The notes under the pieces were generated by a model, which did no database searches, had not been told where the DNA came from, and saw only the letters and a program-made list of their open reading frames with translations. A program made the translations under genes and the position numbers. From contig CAZRKC010000035.1 of the NCBI GenBank assembly GCA_964600665.1, forward strand, positions 1 to 25,105: a stretch of 25,105 nucleotides of DNA. The letters run 5' to 3'. Origin of the DNA: CAZRKC01 sp964600665 (GTDB taxonomy: Bacteria > Bacillota > SLNR01). Position 1 is the first letter of the stretch; every line of letters starts with the position of its first letter. Below, piece after piece: positions 14,905 to 22,889 of the stretch.

Positions 14905-15420
14905 ATGATCAAGGTTAATAATACAGAACTTGAAGGGGTCCTGCTAATCCAGTTGGATTCGTTCGAAGACCATCGTGGCGAATATGTGGAAACCTATAAC
15001 GAGCATAACTATCGAGCTGCGGGAATTGATGTTTCCTTTAATCAGGACGATTATTCAATTTCCACTAAAAATGTCCTGCGAGGAATCCACGGGGATTCGG
15101 AAACGTGGAAGCTCATTACCTGTCCCTTCGGGAGACTTTACCTGGTTGTTGTAAATTGTATTGAGGGTTCCAGGGATTTTGGAAAATGGGATTCTTTTAC
15201 GCTTTCCGATCGAAACCACCGGCAAGTCCTGATACCACCTAATTTTGGCAACGGCCATTTGATTCTGAGCGATGTTGCGATTTTTTCCTATAAACAATCC
15301 ACATATTATGATCCGGGAAAGCAGTTCAGTTACAAATGGAACGACCCGCGATTCAATATATGGTGGCCGATAGGGAGCCCCCTGTTATCTCGAAGGGATG
15401 AAGAAGGGAAGTATGTCTAG
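14905..15420 (+). CDS. RmlC-like nucleotide-sugar 3,5-epimerase (candidate GDP-keto-heptose epimerase)
   Basis: This 171-aa cupin belongs to the dTDP-4-dehydrorhamnose 3,5-epimerase family. DHRGEYVETYN is the early conserved strand. RGIHGD places the base at H62, the same number as in RmlC. SYKQSTYYDP supplies the catalytic tyrosine (Y129). Classic RmlC has RGLHYQ; the RGIHGD form is one I recall from Campylobacter capsule epimerases (DdahB/MlghB) that act on GDP-4-keto-6-deoxy-heptose. No RmlA, RmlB or RmlD gene is in the window, so a dTDP-rhamnose role is unlikely. It lies directly upstream of hddA, 27 bases apart. A GAGG site precedes the ATG. Whether it epimerises C3, C5 or both cannot be told from sequence. 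Confidence 0.85.
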   Translation: MIKVNNTELEGVLLIQLDSFEDHRGEYVETYNEHNYRAAGIDVSFNQDDYSISTKNVLRGIHGDSETWKLITCPFGRLYLVVVNCIEGSRDFGKWDSFTLSDRNHRQVLIPPNFGNGHLILSDVAIFSYKQSTYYDPGKQFSYKWNDPRFNIWWPIGSPLLSRRDEEGKYV

Positions 15421-15447
15421 GCGACATACCGCAAGGAGCCACCTTTT

Positions 15448-16440
15448 ATGATTATCACGAGAACACCATTCAGGATATCCTTTTTTGGCGGGGGAACCGA
15501 TTACCCGGTTTGGTATCGAGAGAACGGCGGTGCCGTACTGAGCACCACGATCAACAAGTATTGTTACATCAGCTGCAGATATCTGCCGCCGTTCTTTGAT
15601 AACAAATACCTCGTACGGTATTCCCAACGGGAGGCCATAAAGAGTATCGATGAAATTCAGCATCCGTCCGTACGGGAGTGTCTGAATCACATGGACATAA
15701 AAAAAGGTATTGAGATGGTCCATACTGCGGATATTCCAGCTAAGTCCGGGATAGCTTCAAGCTCTGCGTTCACGGTAGGCTTCTTGCATGCGCTGTATGC
15801 CTTGAAAGGCAAGATCGTAACAAAAAGGCAGCTTGCCCGGGAGGCAATTCATGTCGAGCAGAATCTTATCAAGGAGAGTGTGGGGTCGCAGGACCAGGTA
15901 GCCGTCGCTTTTGGTGGTTTCAATAGAATTGATTTCGGGGGTGACAGCGATTTCTATGTAACACCTGTAACGATTACGAAAGAGAGGATGGATCTGTTAC
16001 AGGATCACATGTTGCTTTTCTTTACGGGGTTTGCCAGAAATGCCTCCGACATTGCCGGTGAACAGATCAGAAAGACACCCGAAAAGAAATCCGAGCTCTC
16101 GGTAATGCGGGGAATAGTGGATGACGCAATGGAGATCTTCAGAAACGATGGGGATGTCAAAGAGTTTGGGAGGCTTCTTCATGAATCGTGGAAGGTGAAG
16201 AGAAGCCTTACGAATCTGATATCAAGCAGTACGATCGACGGAATGTATGAATCCGCACTCAGCGCGGGAGCGATAGGCGGTAAGTTACTCGGAGCAGGGG
16301 GAGGCGGTTTCTTGCTCTTGTTTGCGCCCCCGGAAAAACACCATACCATAAAGGACAAATTGAACCTCCTGAATGTCCCCTTCCGTTTCGAGAATCTGGG
16401 AAGCCAAATAATTCTGTACTCTACACAAGACTTTTCTTAA
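15448..16440 (+). CDS. hddA: D-glycero-alpha-D-manno-heptose 7-phosphate kinase
   Basis: HddA phosphorylates heptose 7-phosphate at C1. The 330-aa protein is a GHMP kinase. Motif 1 is PFRISFFGGGTDYP (residues 7-20). Motif 2 is PAKSGIASSSA (about 97-107), the ATP phosphate loop. Motif 3 is KLLGAGGGGFLLLF (about 287-300). The N-terminal IITRTPFRISFFGGGTD signature is characteristic of HddA compared with other GHMP kinases. AAGGAG precedes the ATG. It is the fourth gene of the GDP-heptose set and is separated from gmhA by over 11 kb of other sugar genes, which is an unusual spread. Confidence 0.93.
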   Translation: MIITRTPFRISFFGGGTDYPVWYRENGGAVLSTTINKYCYISCRYLPPFFDNKYLVRYSQREAIKSIDEIQHPSVRECLNHMDIKKGIEMVHTADIPAKSGIASSSAFTVGFLHALYALKGKIVTKRQLAREAIHVEQNLIKESVGSQDQVAVAFGGFNRIDFGGDSDFYVTPVTITKERMDLLQDHMLLFFTGFARNASDIAGEQIRKTPEKKSELSVMRGIVDDAMEIFRNDGDVKEFGRLLHESWKVKRSLTNLISSSTIDGMYESALSAGAIGGKLLGAGGGGFLLLFAPPEKHHTIKDKLNLLNVPFRFENLGSQIILYSTQDFS

Positions 16441-16460
16441 ACAAATCGAGGTAACTGCTA

Positions 16461-17447
16461 ATGCCGTCAGTTCCAAAGGTTTCCATATTCACCACTGTAA
16501 AGAATGGTGAACATTTTTTGGTCGATACCATCGAGTCCGTGCTCGCCCAGACATACAAAGACTATGAGCATGTGGTCGTAGATGGTGGCTCAACTGATGG
16601 GACTGTTGAGATATTGAAAAGGTATCCACATCTTCGCTGGATTTCAGAACGGGATAATTCAGCGGCTGAAGGATTTCACAAAGCTCTGCGAATGTGTCAT
16701 GGCGAATATCTTTTTCAGTGTTGTGTTTCCGATGGTTTCCTGGATAGTGATTGGTTTGAAGCCTGTGTAGAAATTCTAGATAGAGATCCCGATATTTCTA
16801 TGGTTTATGGCTTTCCCCAATATAGGAGCGAAGACGGTCATCTCGGAAAAATTGCCTACAGTGAGTTCTTCGATCGGCCCCCGCCACAGAAAGAGGTTTT
16901 TCTGCCGTTCTGGCTTTCAACAAGATTTATTTATCCCGAGGGAAATTATTGCGTGCGCAGAGAAGTGTTCACCTCGTGTTTTCCCAATCCGGGATCCACA
17001 GATTTTTTTGACATGATACACCCATTTTTGAAGTTCGTTTACAATTTCAACATAAAGGGCTACTTGCCTTTTTTCCTTCCCCTAATCGCAAATTATGGTA
17101 CGGTACATCAAAATTGGCTTTCGAACGATGAAAGCATGATAACAAAGGTTAACAAAACTATTGAAATGTACGTTCAGGGTGTCGACAATTATAAAGAAAA
17201 ACTTCTAAATGGTGAAGTCCGCCATCAGTACAGAAACGGTCGAAGCGATATCATAGGTGAGGTTTCACCTGTGAAGCTGGAAGAGTTCAGGGCACAGCTA
17301 AGATCGTATGCGAAAACATACCCTGTTTATTTCAAAAGCCCGACGGATATTATAGCAGTTTCTTCTGCGGGATATTCCCCATTCCTGGAGCGGCTCAGAT
17401 GTGTGATAGCGGCGACTGCAAGGCGTTTTCTGAATACGAAGGGGTGA
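16461..17447 (+). CDS. Family 2 glycosyltransferase
   Basis: The 328-aa protein is a cytosolic GT-A enzyme that would add a sugar to the growing lipid-linked glycan. VSIFTTVKNGEHFLVDTIESVLAQT and VVDGGSTDGT (about residues 7-44) are the nucleotide-binding start of the GT2 fold. RDNSAAEGFHKAL and GEYLFQC follow. The place of the DxD metal motif reads VSDGF, with a single aspartate, followed by DSDW a few residues later, so metal binding may use a shifted residue. The C-terminal about 120 residues are specific to this protein. No transmembrane helix is obvious. Donor and acceptor cannot be assigned. Confidence 0.88.
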   Translation: MPSVPKVSIFTTVKNGEHFLVDTIESVLAQTYKDYEHVVVDGGSTDGTVEILKRYPHLRWISERDNSAAEGFHKALRMCHGEYLFQCCVSDGFLDSDWFEACVEILDRDPDISMVYGFPQYRSEDGHLGKIAYSEFFDRPPPQKEVFLPFWLSTRFIYPEGNYCVRREVFTSCFPNPGSTDFFDMIHPFLKFVYNFNIKGYLPFFLPLIANYGTVHQNWLSNDESMITKVNKTIEMYVQGVDNYKEKLLNGEVRHQYRNGRSDIIGEVSPVKLEEFRAQLRSYAKTYPVYFKSPTDIIAVSSAGYSPFLERLRCVIAATARRFLNTKG

Positions 17448-17509
17448 GCGGGAACCCGGATGTTTCCCGAAAAAAAGTTGTTTAAAATATCAGGACTAAG
17501 TACACCAAT

Positions 17510-18280
17510 ATGAAGAATTTCAAAAGTAGGATCTTTTCGAAAATGAAGGCGATGTGCGGCAATAGCGCACCAGTCTCATCCGTCCGGGGCAGCAACGAAG
17601 CGGTGGACGCCGATATTTTCTATCACAAATCGTATTCTCAAAGCGGTGAGGATGTAATAGTAAAATTCATTTTTGATTGTTTGGGAATACCTAATCCGAC
17701 GTATATCGATATAGGGGCAAATCACCCATTCCATCTCAACAACACGGCGCTGTTTTATCAGAAGGGTTCGCGAGGGATCAATATCGAACCTAATCCAGAG
17801 CTTTACGGGCTTTTGCAGAAATTTCGGAAGGATGACATTAACCTCAACATCGGAGTTGCAGGGAGAAAGGGTACCTTGGATTTCTATTTGATGTCTTCCC
17901 CGACGATGAGTACTTTTTCATCGGAAGAAAAAGAAAGACTTGAAAAGGACACTGCATTAAACGTAAGCAGTGTGATAGAAGCAAGGACAGATACCCTTTA
18001 CAACATAATAAATGATTATGCGCACGGTGTCTTTCCTGATTTTCTATCGCTGGATGTCGAGGGGTTTGAACAGGCTATCCTTGAAAAGATTGATTACGAT
18101 TCAAATTTCCCTAAGGTTCTTTGTATCGAGACGTTGACCTACACGGAAAACAATTCGGAGTTAAAAGAGCACGAAATGATCGACTATGTTATCGGGAAGG
18201 GATATCTGTTGTTTGCCGATACTTATATAAATTCCATTTTTGTAAGAAAGGACCTCTGGACGGGTAGGAAAAGACAATGA
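17510..18280 (+). CDS. FkbM-family methyltransferase
   Basis: This 256-aa SAM-dependent methyltransferase carries the FkbM domain from about residue 45 to 220. SYSQSGEDVIVKFIF opens it, YIDIGANHPFHLNNTALFY is the SAM loop and GINIEPNP holds the ribose-binding acid. FLSLDVEGFEQAIL is the late conserved motif. The N-terminus is short and basic. FkbM enzymes O-methylate hydroxyls of polyketides and of sugars in polysaccharide loci. It follows a GT2 after 62 bases and precedes another methyltransferase. Its acceptor is unknown. Confidence 0.9.
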   Translation: MKNFKSRIFSKMKAMCGNSAPVSSVRGSNEAVDADIFYHKSYSQSGEDVIVKFIFDCLGIPNPTYIDIGANHPFHLNNTALFYQKGSRGINIEPNPELYGLLQKFRKDDINLNIGVAGRKGTLDFYLMSSPTMSTFSSEEKERLEKDTALNVSSVIEARTDTLYNIINDYAHGVFPDFLSLDVEGFEQAILEKIDYDSNFPKVLCIETLTYTENNSELKEHEMIDYVIGKGYLLFADTYINSIFVRKDLWTGRKRQ

Positions 18281-18341
18281 ACTCCTCCTTAATTTCGAAT
18301 GTTTTCCCATCACCGCAGATAAGACTGAGACTGGTGTATGA

Positions 18342-19250
18342 ATGAAGTATTGCGTTGCCTGCCACCATGAACTGCCATATAGCCGGCTGTATGATTATGC
18401 TCAATGTCCCTCATGCAAGTCATACATGTATATATCGGACAAACCGGCAGACGTAGAAAATAAGGAGTATTTCGATACCGCCTTCAAAGATCTTGATGGC
18501 AGGCAGTACAACGACAAGAAACAGAAATTATTCGAAAGATACGTTCACATTGATAGGGAATTGCGGCAACTCCAGTATACTCACTTTGAAACACATAGAG
18601 AGGAAATGTTAAAACGCCTCAATGGTGCCGCCAGGGTGCTGGAGATCGGGTTCGGAACCGGTGAGCATCTTTACGCTATGCTGGAAAGGGGCGTTGATGC
18701 TTACGGCGTAGATCTATCCGTGACGGCCGTGAAGAATTTTCAGGAGAATCATCCGAAATACGCAAGCAAGGTCAAATGTGGGGATAGGTTCGATAACCAG
18801 GTAGACGCCATCTATTGCTGCGCTTTATTGGAACATCTTGATAAACCGGAGCAATTCATGCAGGACGCTGCACGCTGCATGGACCGGAACGGGCTTCTTA
18901 TCGTTGACGGTGTGCCTATTGTGAATGAAGGACCGAGCAAACTAAAGCCCAAAAATGATATTAATTTTTGGAAACCGTGTCATAGAGCGGTATATTCTGA
19001 GAGTGGATTGAAAACCTTGTTTTCCAGAAATGCATTTGCCGTGATGGACCTAGTGGCACACGATGATTATTACTATCGCGTGCTGAGTCTGCATATGAAG
19101 TATGGTTATCGCAAGATACAGGAATTGAGATCATCGTGCGTGATGGATGATCGGTTGCCGAGATTTCTTATATATCACTATATATGCAGGAAAGCCCTGC
19201 GAATCAACTCCTTGGCGTATCATGGATGTGTGATGCTGAAAAGAAACTGA
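18342..19250 (+). CDS. Zinc-ribbon class I methyltransferase
   Basis: The protein is 302 aa. The N-terminus has a four-cysteine zinc ribbon (C4, C7, C22, C25). A linker leads to a SAM-dependent methyltransferase domain with VLEIGFGTGEH (about residues 101-111), YGVDLS and the later YCCALLEHLDKPEQF. This zinc-ribbon plus Methyltransf_23 arrangement is seen in sugar C- and O-methyltransferases. The rest is helical and rich in Arg and Tyr. Two ATG codons occur at 18338 and 18342 in different frames; only 18342 opens the domain. The acceptor is unknown. It is the fourth methyltransferase in the operon. Confidence 0.83.
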   Translation: MKYCVACHHELPYSRLYDYAQCPSCKSYMYISDKPADVENKEYFDTAFKDLDGRQYNDKKQKLFERYVHIDRELRQLQYTHFETHREEMLKRLNGAARVLEIGFGTGEHLYAMLERGVDAYGVDLSVTAVKNFQENHPKYASKVKCGDRFDNQVDAIYCCALLEHLDKPEQFMQDAARCMDRNGLLIVDGVPIVNEGPSKLKPKNDINFWKPCHRAVYSESGLKTLFSRNAFAVMDLVAHDDYYYRVLSLHMKYGYRKIQELRSSCVMDDRLPRFLIYHYICRKALRINSLAYHGCVMLKRN

Positions 19251-19295
19251 AAGGGTGGGGGGGTTCCTTGAGTTTTTCTGAACACTTGAGAATTG

Positions 19296-19326
19296 AGGTT
19301 TTTAATGGGTCAGGTTTTTAATGGGT
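19296..19326 (+). repeat. Tandem 15-bp repeat over the acetyltransferase start
   Basis: AGGTTTTTAATGGGT occurs at 19296-19310 and again at 19312-19326, a period of 16 bases. Each copy brings its own AGG and ATG. The second ATG (19321) opens the acetyltransferase. The first (19305) is shifted by 16 bases and stops after about ten codons. It looks like a recent slippage duplication of the translation-start region. Confidence 0.8.
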
Positions 19327-19881
19327 ATAATTCGTGATTTTCAGGATAGCTACAAAAGGTGGGATCTTAATCCAGATAATTTTGAGTTCATGAATGGTTT
19401 TATTTATTATTACCTGAATAAGAACAAATTTAGAAAAATTGAATTTCCGTTAGTAAAGTTCGGCCGTGTATTTATAAGGAACAAACACGTTATCGAGTTT
19501 GGCAGAAATATCACCTTGGCCTATAACTGTTTTCTTTCGCCAATATCTCTGAAGGTCGGCAATGATTGCTGGCTGGGGGTCAACAATTTCATTTGTGGCG
19601 AGGTAGAGATAGGCAACGATGTTATTCTTGGCCCAAACGTTAGTATCCCGGGAGCAACACACGATATCAGTTCCCGTCAGCCGTTCTCCGAAGGCGTTCC
19701 TCAGATAGAAGGCACCATATTAGAAGATTCGGTCTGGGTGGGAAGCAATTCCACCATACTTGATGGGATCAGGATTGGAAAAGGCGCTGTAATCGCTGCC
19801 AATAGTGTAGTAGCAGAGGATGTCCCGCCGTGGGCGATTGTTGGCGGGGTCCCCGCGAAAATCCTGAAATATAGAACATAG
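19321..19881 (+). CDS. Hexapeptide-repeat O-acetyltransferase
   Basis: This 186-aa left-handed beta-helix acyltransferase resembles the WbbJ/LacA group and probably O-acetylates a sugar of the glycan using acetyl-CoA. Repeated isoleucine/valine hexads run from about residue 50 to 170: VGNDCWLG, VEIGNDVILGPNVSI, DSVWVGSNSTI and IRIGKGAVIAANSVV. ATHDIS carries the catalytic-type histidine. The C-terminal GGVPAKILKYR is the family hallmark. About 50 residues before the helix are non-repeat. The start lies in the second copy of a 15-bp tandem repeat. No gene follows for 171 bases. Confidence 0.92.
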   Translation: MGIIRDFQDSYKRWDLNPDNFEFMNGFIYYYLNKNKFRKIEFPLVKFGRVFIRNKHVIEFGRNITLAYNCFLSPISLKVGNDCWLGVNNFICGEVEIGNDVILGPNVSIPGATHDISSRQPFSEGVPQIEGTILEDSVWVGSNSTILDGIRIGKGAVIAANSVVAEDVPPWAIVGGVPAKILKYRT

Positions 19882-20052
19882 CTTTTGATGGGTTTTACCC
19901 GACATTTCCAGATAATTAGCAAGAGTGGCAGCATCGCGTAATCAACGCCGGGGGCAAGCAACTTTTCGCAGCAGCGAAGGCTTAGTTATCATAAGCGTTC
20001 AATATTTTTCTTGATCTTGATGATAGATCAGATGGGAAATCAGAGTTCCAAA

Positions 20053-20994
20053 ATGCCAAGATGTTGCGTTATCGGAGGGAACGGATTTATCGGCCGGCGC
20101 CTTGTCAAAAACCTCGCTTCGACGCGCAGCGAGGTGCTGGTCATTGACCGGGTCATGGCTCCACAGGTTCACGATGAAGGTATTGTGACATATATTCAAG
20201 GGGATTATAGCGAAACAGATTGTCTCGAAAGTGCTCTTTCAGGTATAGACGAGATTGTTCTTCTGGCACACTCCACAACACCGAAGACGAGTTTTGAAGA
20301 TTCGATGGAGGATTTGCTGGCAAACGTGCCTTCATCGGTTAAGTTTTTTGAAGCTGTTTCATCTCTTCGCCTGAGAAAGATAGTGTTCGTTTCGTCGGGT
20401 GGTACCATATATGGAAGAGCAAGGAAACTGCCCATAACCGAAGATCACCCGACATTGCCGATTTCTCCATATGGAATTACGAAATTGACTATCGAGAAGT
20501 ATGGCTATATGTATCACGTCCTGAAAGATCTTCCGATAGTCTGTGTCCGCCCAGGAAATGCTTTCGGCGAGGGCCAAAGACCGTTCTCAGGCCAAGGGTT
20601 TATTGCGACGGCTATGGGAGCGATACTCCTGCGGCAGGAGATCAGTGTATTCGGTAAGCGGGGGACTATCAGAGACTATTTGTATATTGATGATCTTGTC
20701 GAAGGGATTATCTCGGCCCTTGATGGGGGTGTTGTGGGAGAAAGCTACAATCTGGGCACGGGGATAGGTCGCGATAATGTTGACGTTACGAATGATATTT
20801 CCACGATTGTCCGCAACAGCGGATTCGATGTAAAAGTCAATATCCTTCCCGAGCGGCCATTCGATGTACCCGTGAATATTCTGGATTCTACGAAGCTGTA
20901 TAATCAAACGGGTTGGAAACCACACACCCTGTTTGAGAACGGGTTGCGCGGGATGTGGGAATGGTTTATTCAGAAGAGAGGGATGACCTTGTGA
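20053..20994 (+). CDS. NAD-dependent epimerase/dehydratase (GalE-like extended SDR)
   Basis: This sugar-nucleotide SDR has the NAD motif GGNGFIG seven residues after the chosen start, then VSSGGTIYG, SPYGITK (YxxxK), the RPGNAFGEGQRP sugar-binding turn and RDYLYIDDLVEGI. The C-terminal STKLYNQTGWKP is typical of UDP-glucose 4-epimerase-like proteins. The frame is open back to TTG 20011, with further ATGs at 20020 and 20032. None has a strong ribosome site. ATG 20053 gives the usual short N-terminus before the Rossmann motif, so the start is uncertain. The reaction (4-epimerase or keto-reductase) is not determined. It overlaps the fucosyltransferase by four bases (GTGA). Confidence 0.85.
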   Translation: MPRCCVIGGNGFIGRRLVKNLASTRSEVLVIDRVMAPQVHDEGIVTYIQGDYSETDCLESALSGIDEIVLLAHSTTPKTSFEDSMEDLLANVPSSVKFFEAVSSLRLRKIVFVSSGGTIYGRARKLPITEDHPTLPISPYGITKLTIEKYGYMYHVLKDLPIVCVRPGNAFGEGQRPFSGQGFIATAMGAILLRQEISVFGKRGTIRDYLYIDDLVEGIISALDGGVVGESYNLGTGIGRDNVDVTNDISTIVRNSGFDVKVNILPERPFDVPVNILDSTKLYNQTGWKPHTLFENGLRGMWEWFIQKRGMTL

Positions 20995-21863
20995 TCATCG
21001 TTCGCCTGACAGGTGGTTTGGGAAACCAGATGTTTCAATATGCCGCCGCGCGGTCTCTCGCGGATCGCTTCAGTGTGCCATTGAGGCTCGATATCTCTGA
21101 TTTTGAAAGCTACTTCCTACGGCGGTACGAGATTCATGATTTTGCAATACGGGCGACGATCGCAGACGATAAGGAACTGGCACCGTTTCGCGTAAAAAAA
21201 AACCGGCTTACCCTGTGGCAGAGAATATTACGAAAGACATCTCTCAACCGTCACAAGTCTTTGCTGGCCGAAAGGTCCTTTGCTTACGATGAACGGATAG
21301 AAATAGTCCGGCCACCCGTCTATCTTGATGGGTACTGGCAGAGCGAACGATATTTTTCTAAAAATTCCGATGCCATAAGGTCCGATTTTAGTTTGGCGAA
21401 AGATCTCGATAACGCCAACGCAGCTATAAAGAATCAAATAAACTCTGTTTGCGCCGTATCCGTTCATGTCAGGAGAGGCGATTATGTGAGCGACCAACGA
21501 ACAAACCACTATCACGGGACCTGCGGTGTTGATTATTATAACGGGGCCATAAAATTCATTAAGCAGAGGGTTGAACACCCCCATTTTTTTGTCTTCTCCG
21601 ATGATCATGATTGGACAAAGAAGAACATCGCCTGTGATGCTCCCACAACGTATGTTACTGCAAATTCCAGTAAAAGTGGCATCCTCGATATGGCGCTGAT
21701 GCGCCAATGCAGGCACCACATAATAGCCAATAGTTCGTTCAGTTGGTGGGGAGCCTGGCTTAACCCCTTGCCGGATAAGATCGTCATCGCTCCGCAACGC
21801 TGGTTTAGCCACGCCAGACACGACACCAGCGATCTGATACCCGGTTCTTGGTTGAAAGTATGA
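20991..21863 (+). CDS. Alpha-1,2-fucosyltransferase (GT11)
   Basis: The 290-aa GT11 enzyme transfers L-fucose from GDP-fucose to a galactose-type residue. IIVRLTGGLGNQMFQYAAAR at the N-terminus and HVRRGDY in the middle are the family signatures, with the C-terminal SFSWWGAWLN and LIPGSW. I choose GTG 20991, where the protein begins exactly at the conserved fold and overlaps the preceding stop as GTGA. The ATG at 20955 would add 12 residues from within the previous gene. Its presence explains why the cluster keeps manC, gmd and fcl. The stop overlaps the next GT start. Confidence 0.92.
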   Translation: MIIVRLTGGLGNQMFQYAAARSLADRFSVPLRLDISDFESYFLRRYEIHDFAIRATIADDKELAPFRVKKNRLTLWQRILRKTSLNRHKSLLAERSFAYDERIEIVRPPVYLDGYWQSERYFSKNSDAIRSDFSLAKDLDNANAAIKNQINSVCAVSVHVRRGDYVSDQRTNHYHGTCGVDYYNGAIKFIKQRVEHPHFFVFSDDHDWTKKNIACDAPTTYVTANSSKSGILDMALMRQCRHHIIANSSFSWWGAWLNPLPDKIVIAPQRWFSHARHDTSDLIPGSWLKV

Positions 21864-22846
21864 GAAGACCTTTGATAAGCGTTGTTTTGCCGGTTTACAA
21901 CGGTTCAAGGTATCTTACGGAGGCTATCGAGAGTATACTTTGCCAGACCTTCGAGGATTATGAACTCATAATAATAGACGACGGGTCGACGGATGATTCG
22001 CTCGAACTTATCAAGAGTGTAAGCGACAGGCGTATACGTGTTCATCATCAAGACAACAAAGGGCTGGCAGGCACGCTCAACGTCGGTATATCACTCTCGA
22101 ATGGAGATTATATTGCTCGCATGGATCAGGATGATCTAGCGCTTCCCACGCGTCTTGAGAAACAGGTAATATTTATGGAGGATCATCCTAAATGTGCATT
22201 GCTCGGTACCCGTGCTGAAATATGGGTGGGTGACAGGAGAACGGATCGTGTTCATGATCACCCTACCGATAATCTTTCTCTGAGATTCGAGTTAATGTTT
22301 GATAACTATTTTGTGCATTCGTCTGTTATGCTTCGGAAGTCTGCAATAGAAGATGTGGGGGGGTATACAACAGATCCGCATCGTCAACCCCCCGAAGATT
22401 ACGAACTTTGGTCCAGATTGGCCCGCAAGTATGATGTGGCTAACCTTGCCGAGCGACTGACGATCTATCGGGAGGTCGGCGCCAGCATGTCGCGAATTAC
22501 CTCATCGAACCCTTTTCTCGATAAATTGATCATGATAAGCGCCGAGAACATCGCCCATGAGCTTGGAGCCGACAAACCGTCGGTGGACATGGTCGATGTG
22601 GCCGCCTTGACGCATTCAGCCTTTCACCACCTTTCCGGGCATCCCAATCTCAAACGTATGTGTACCATAGTAAAGAATGCTGGGCGCGAGATCCATTCCA
22701 ACGGATCCTCATCGGATATCCTCGAACGGATGGAAGCCCGCATTCAGACCCTGAGGCACAAACACCTTTTGTCCCATTACAACGCCGGCCGCCTCCGTCC
22801 TGTTATCCGTATTCTACACGGGATCAGGCGGCGCTTTAAATTCTAA
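21860..22846 (+). CDS. Family 2 glycosyltransferase
   Basis: The 328-aa GT2 enzyme has ISVVLPVYNGSRYLTEAIESI, IIDDGSTDDSLEL (about residues 5-50), NKGLAGTLNVGI and the intact metal motif MDQDD (about 88). QPPEDYELWSRLA supplies the ED-type base. These features match inverting transferases such as WcaA/rhamnosyltransferase-type enzymes. I choose ATG 21860, which overlaps the preceding stop as ATGA; a TTG at 21848 would add four residues. The C-terminus is basic (RRRFKF). Donor sugar is unknown; it could be the modified heptose. Confidence 0.9.
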   Translation: MRRPLISVVLPVYNGSRYLTEAIESILCQTFEDYELIIIDDGSTDDSLELIKSVSDRRIRVHHQDNKGLAGTLNVGISLSNGDYIARMDQDDLALPTRLEKQVIFMEDHPKCALLGTRAEIWVGDRRTDRVHDHPTDNLSLRFELMFDNYFVHSSVMLRKSAIEDVGGYTTDPHRQPPEDYELWSRLARKYDVANLAERLTIYREVGASMSRITSSNPFLDKLIMISAENIAHELGADKPSVDMVDVAALTHSAFHHLSGHPNLKRMCTIVKNAGREIHSNGSSSDILERMEARIQTLRHKHLLSHYNAGRLRPVIRILHGIRRRFKF

Positions 22847-22889
22847 TAAGGCAATGCTGCCAATCATATTTTGACCGGAAGCGGGGAAA

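Noticed and set aside
14905..15420. Assignment of the cupin as ordinary dTDP-rhamnose RmlC
   Set aside because: No RmlA, RmlB or RmlD genes are present, and the RGIHGD motif differs from RGLHYQ. The GDP-heptose context fits better.
21228..21908. 226-aa ORF antisense to the GT11 gene
   Set aside because: Its sequence shows no family motif and it shadows a well-supported fucosyltransferase.
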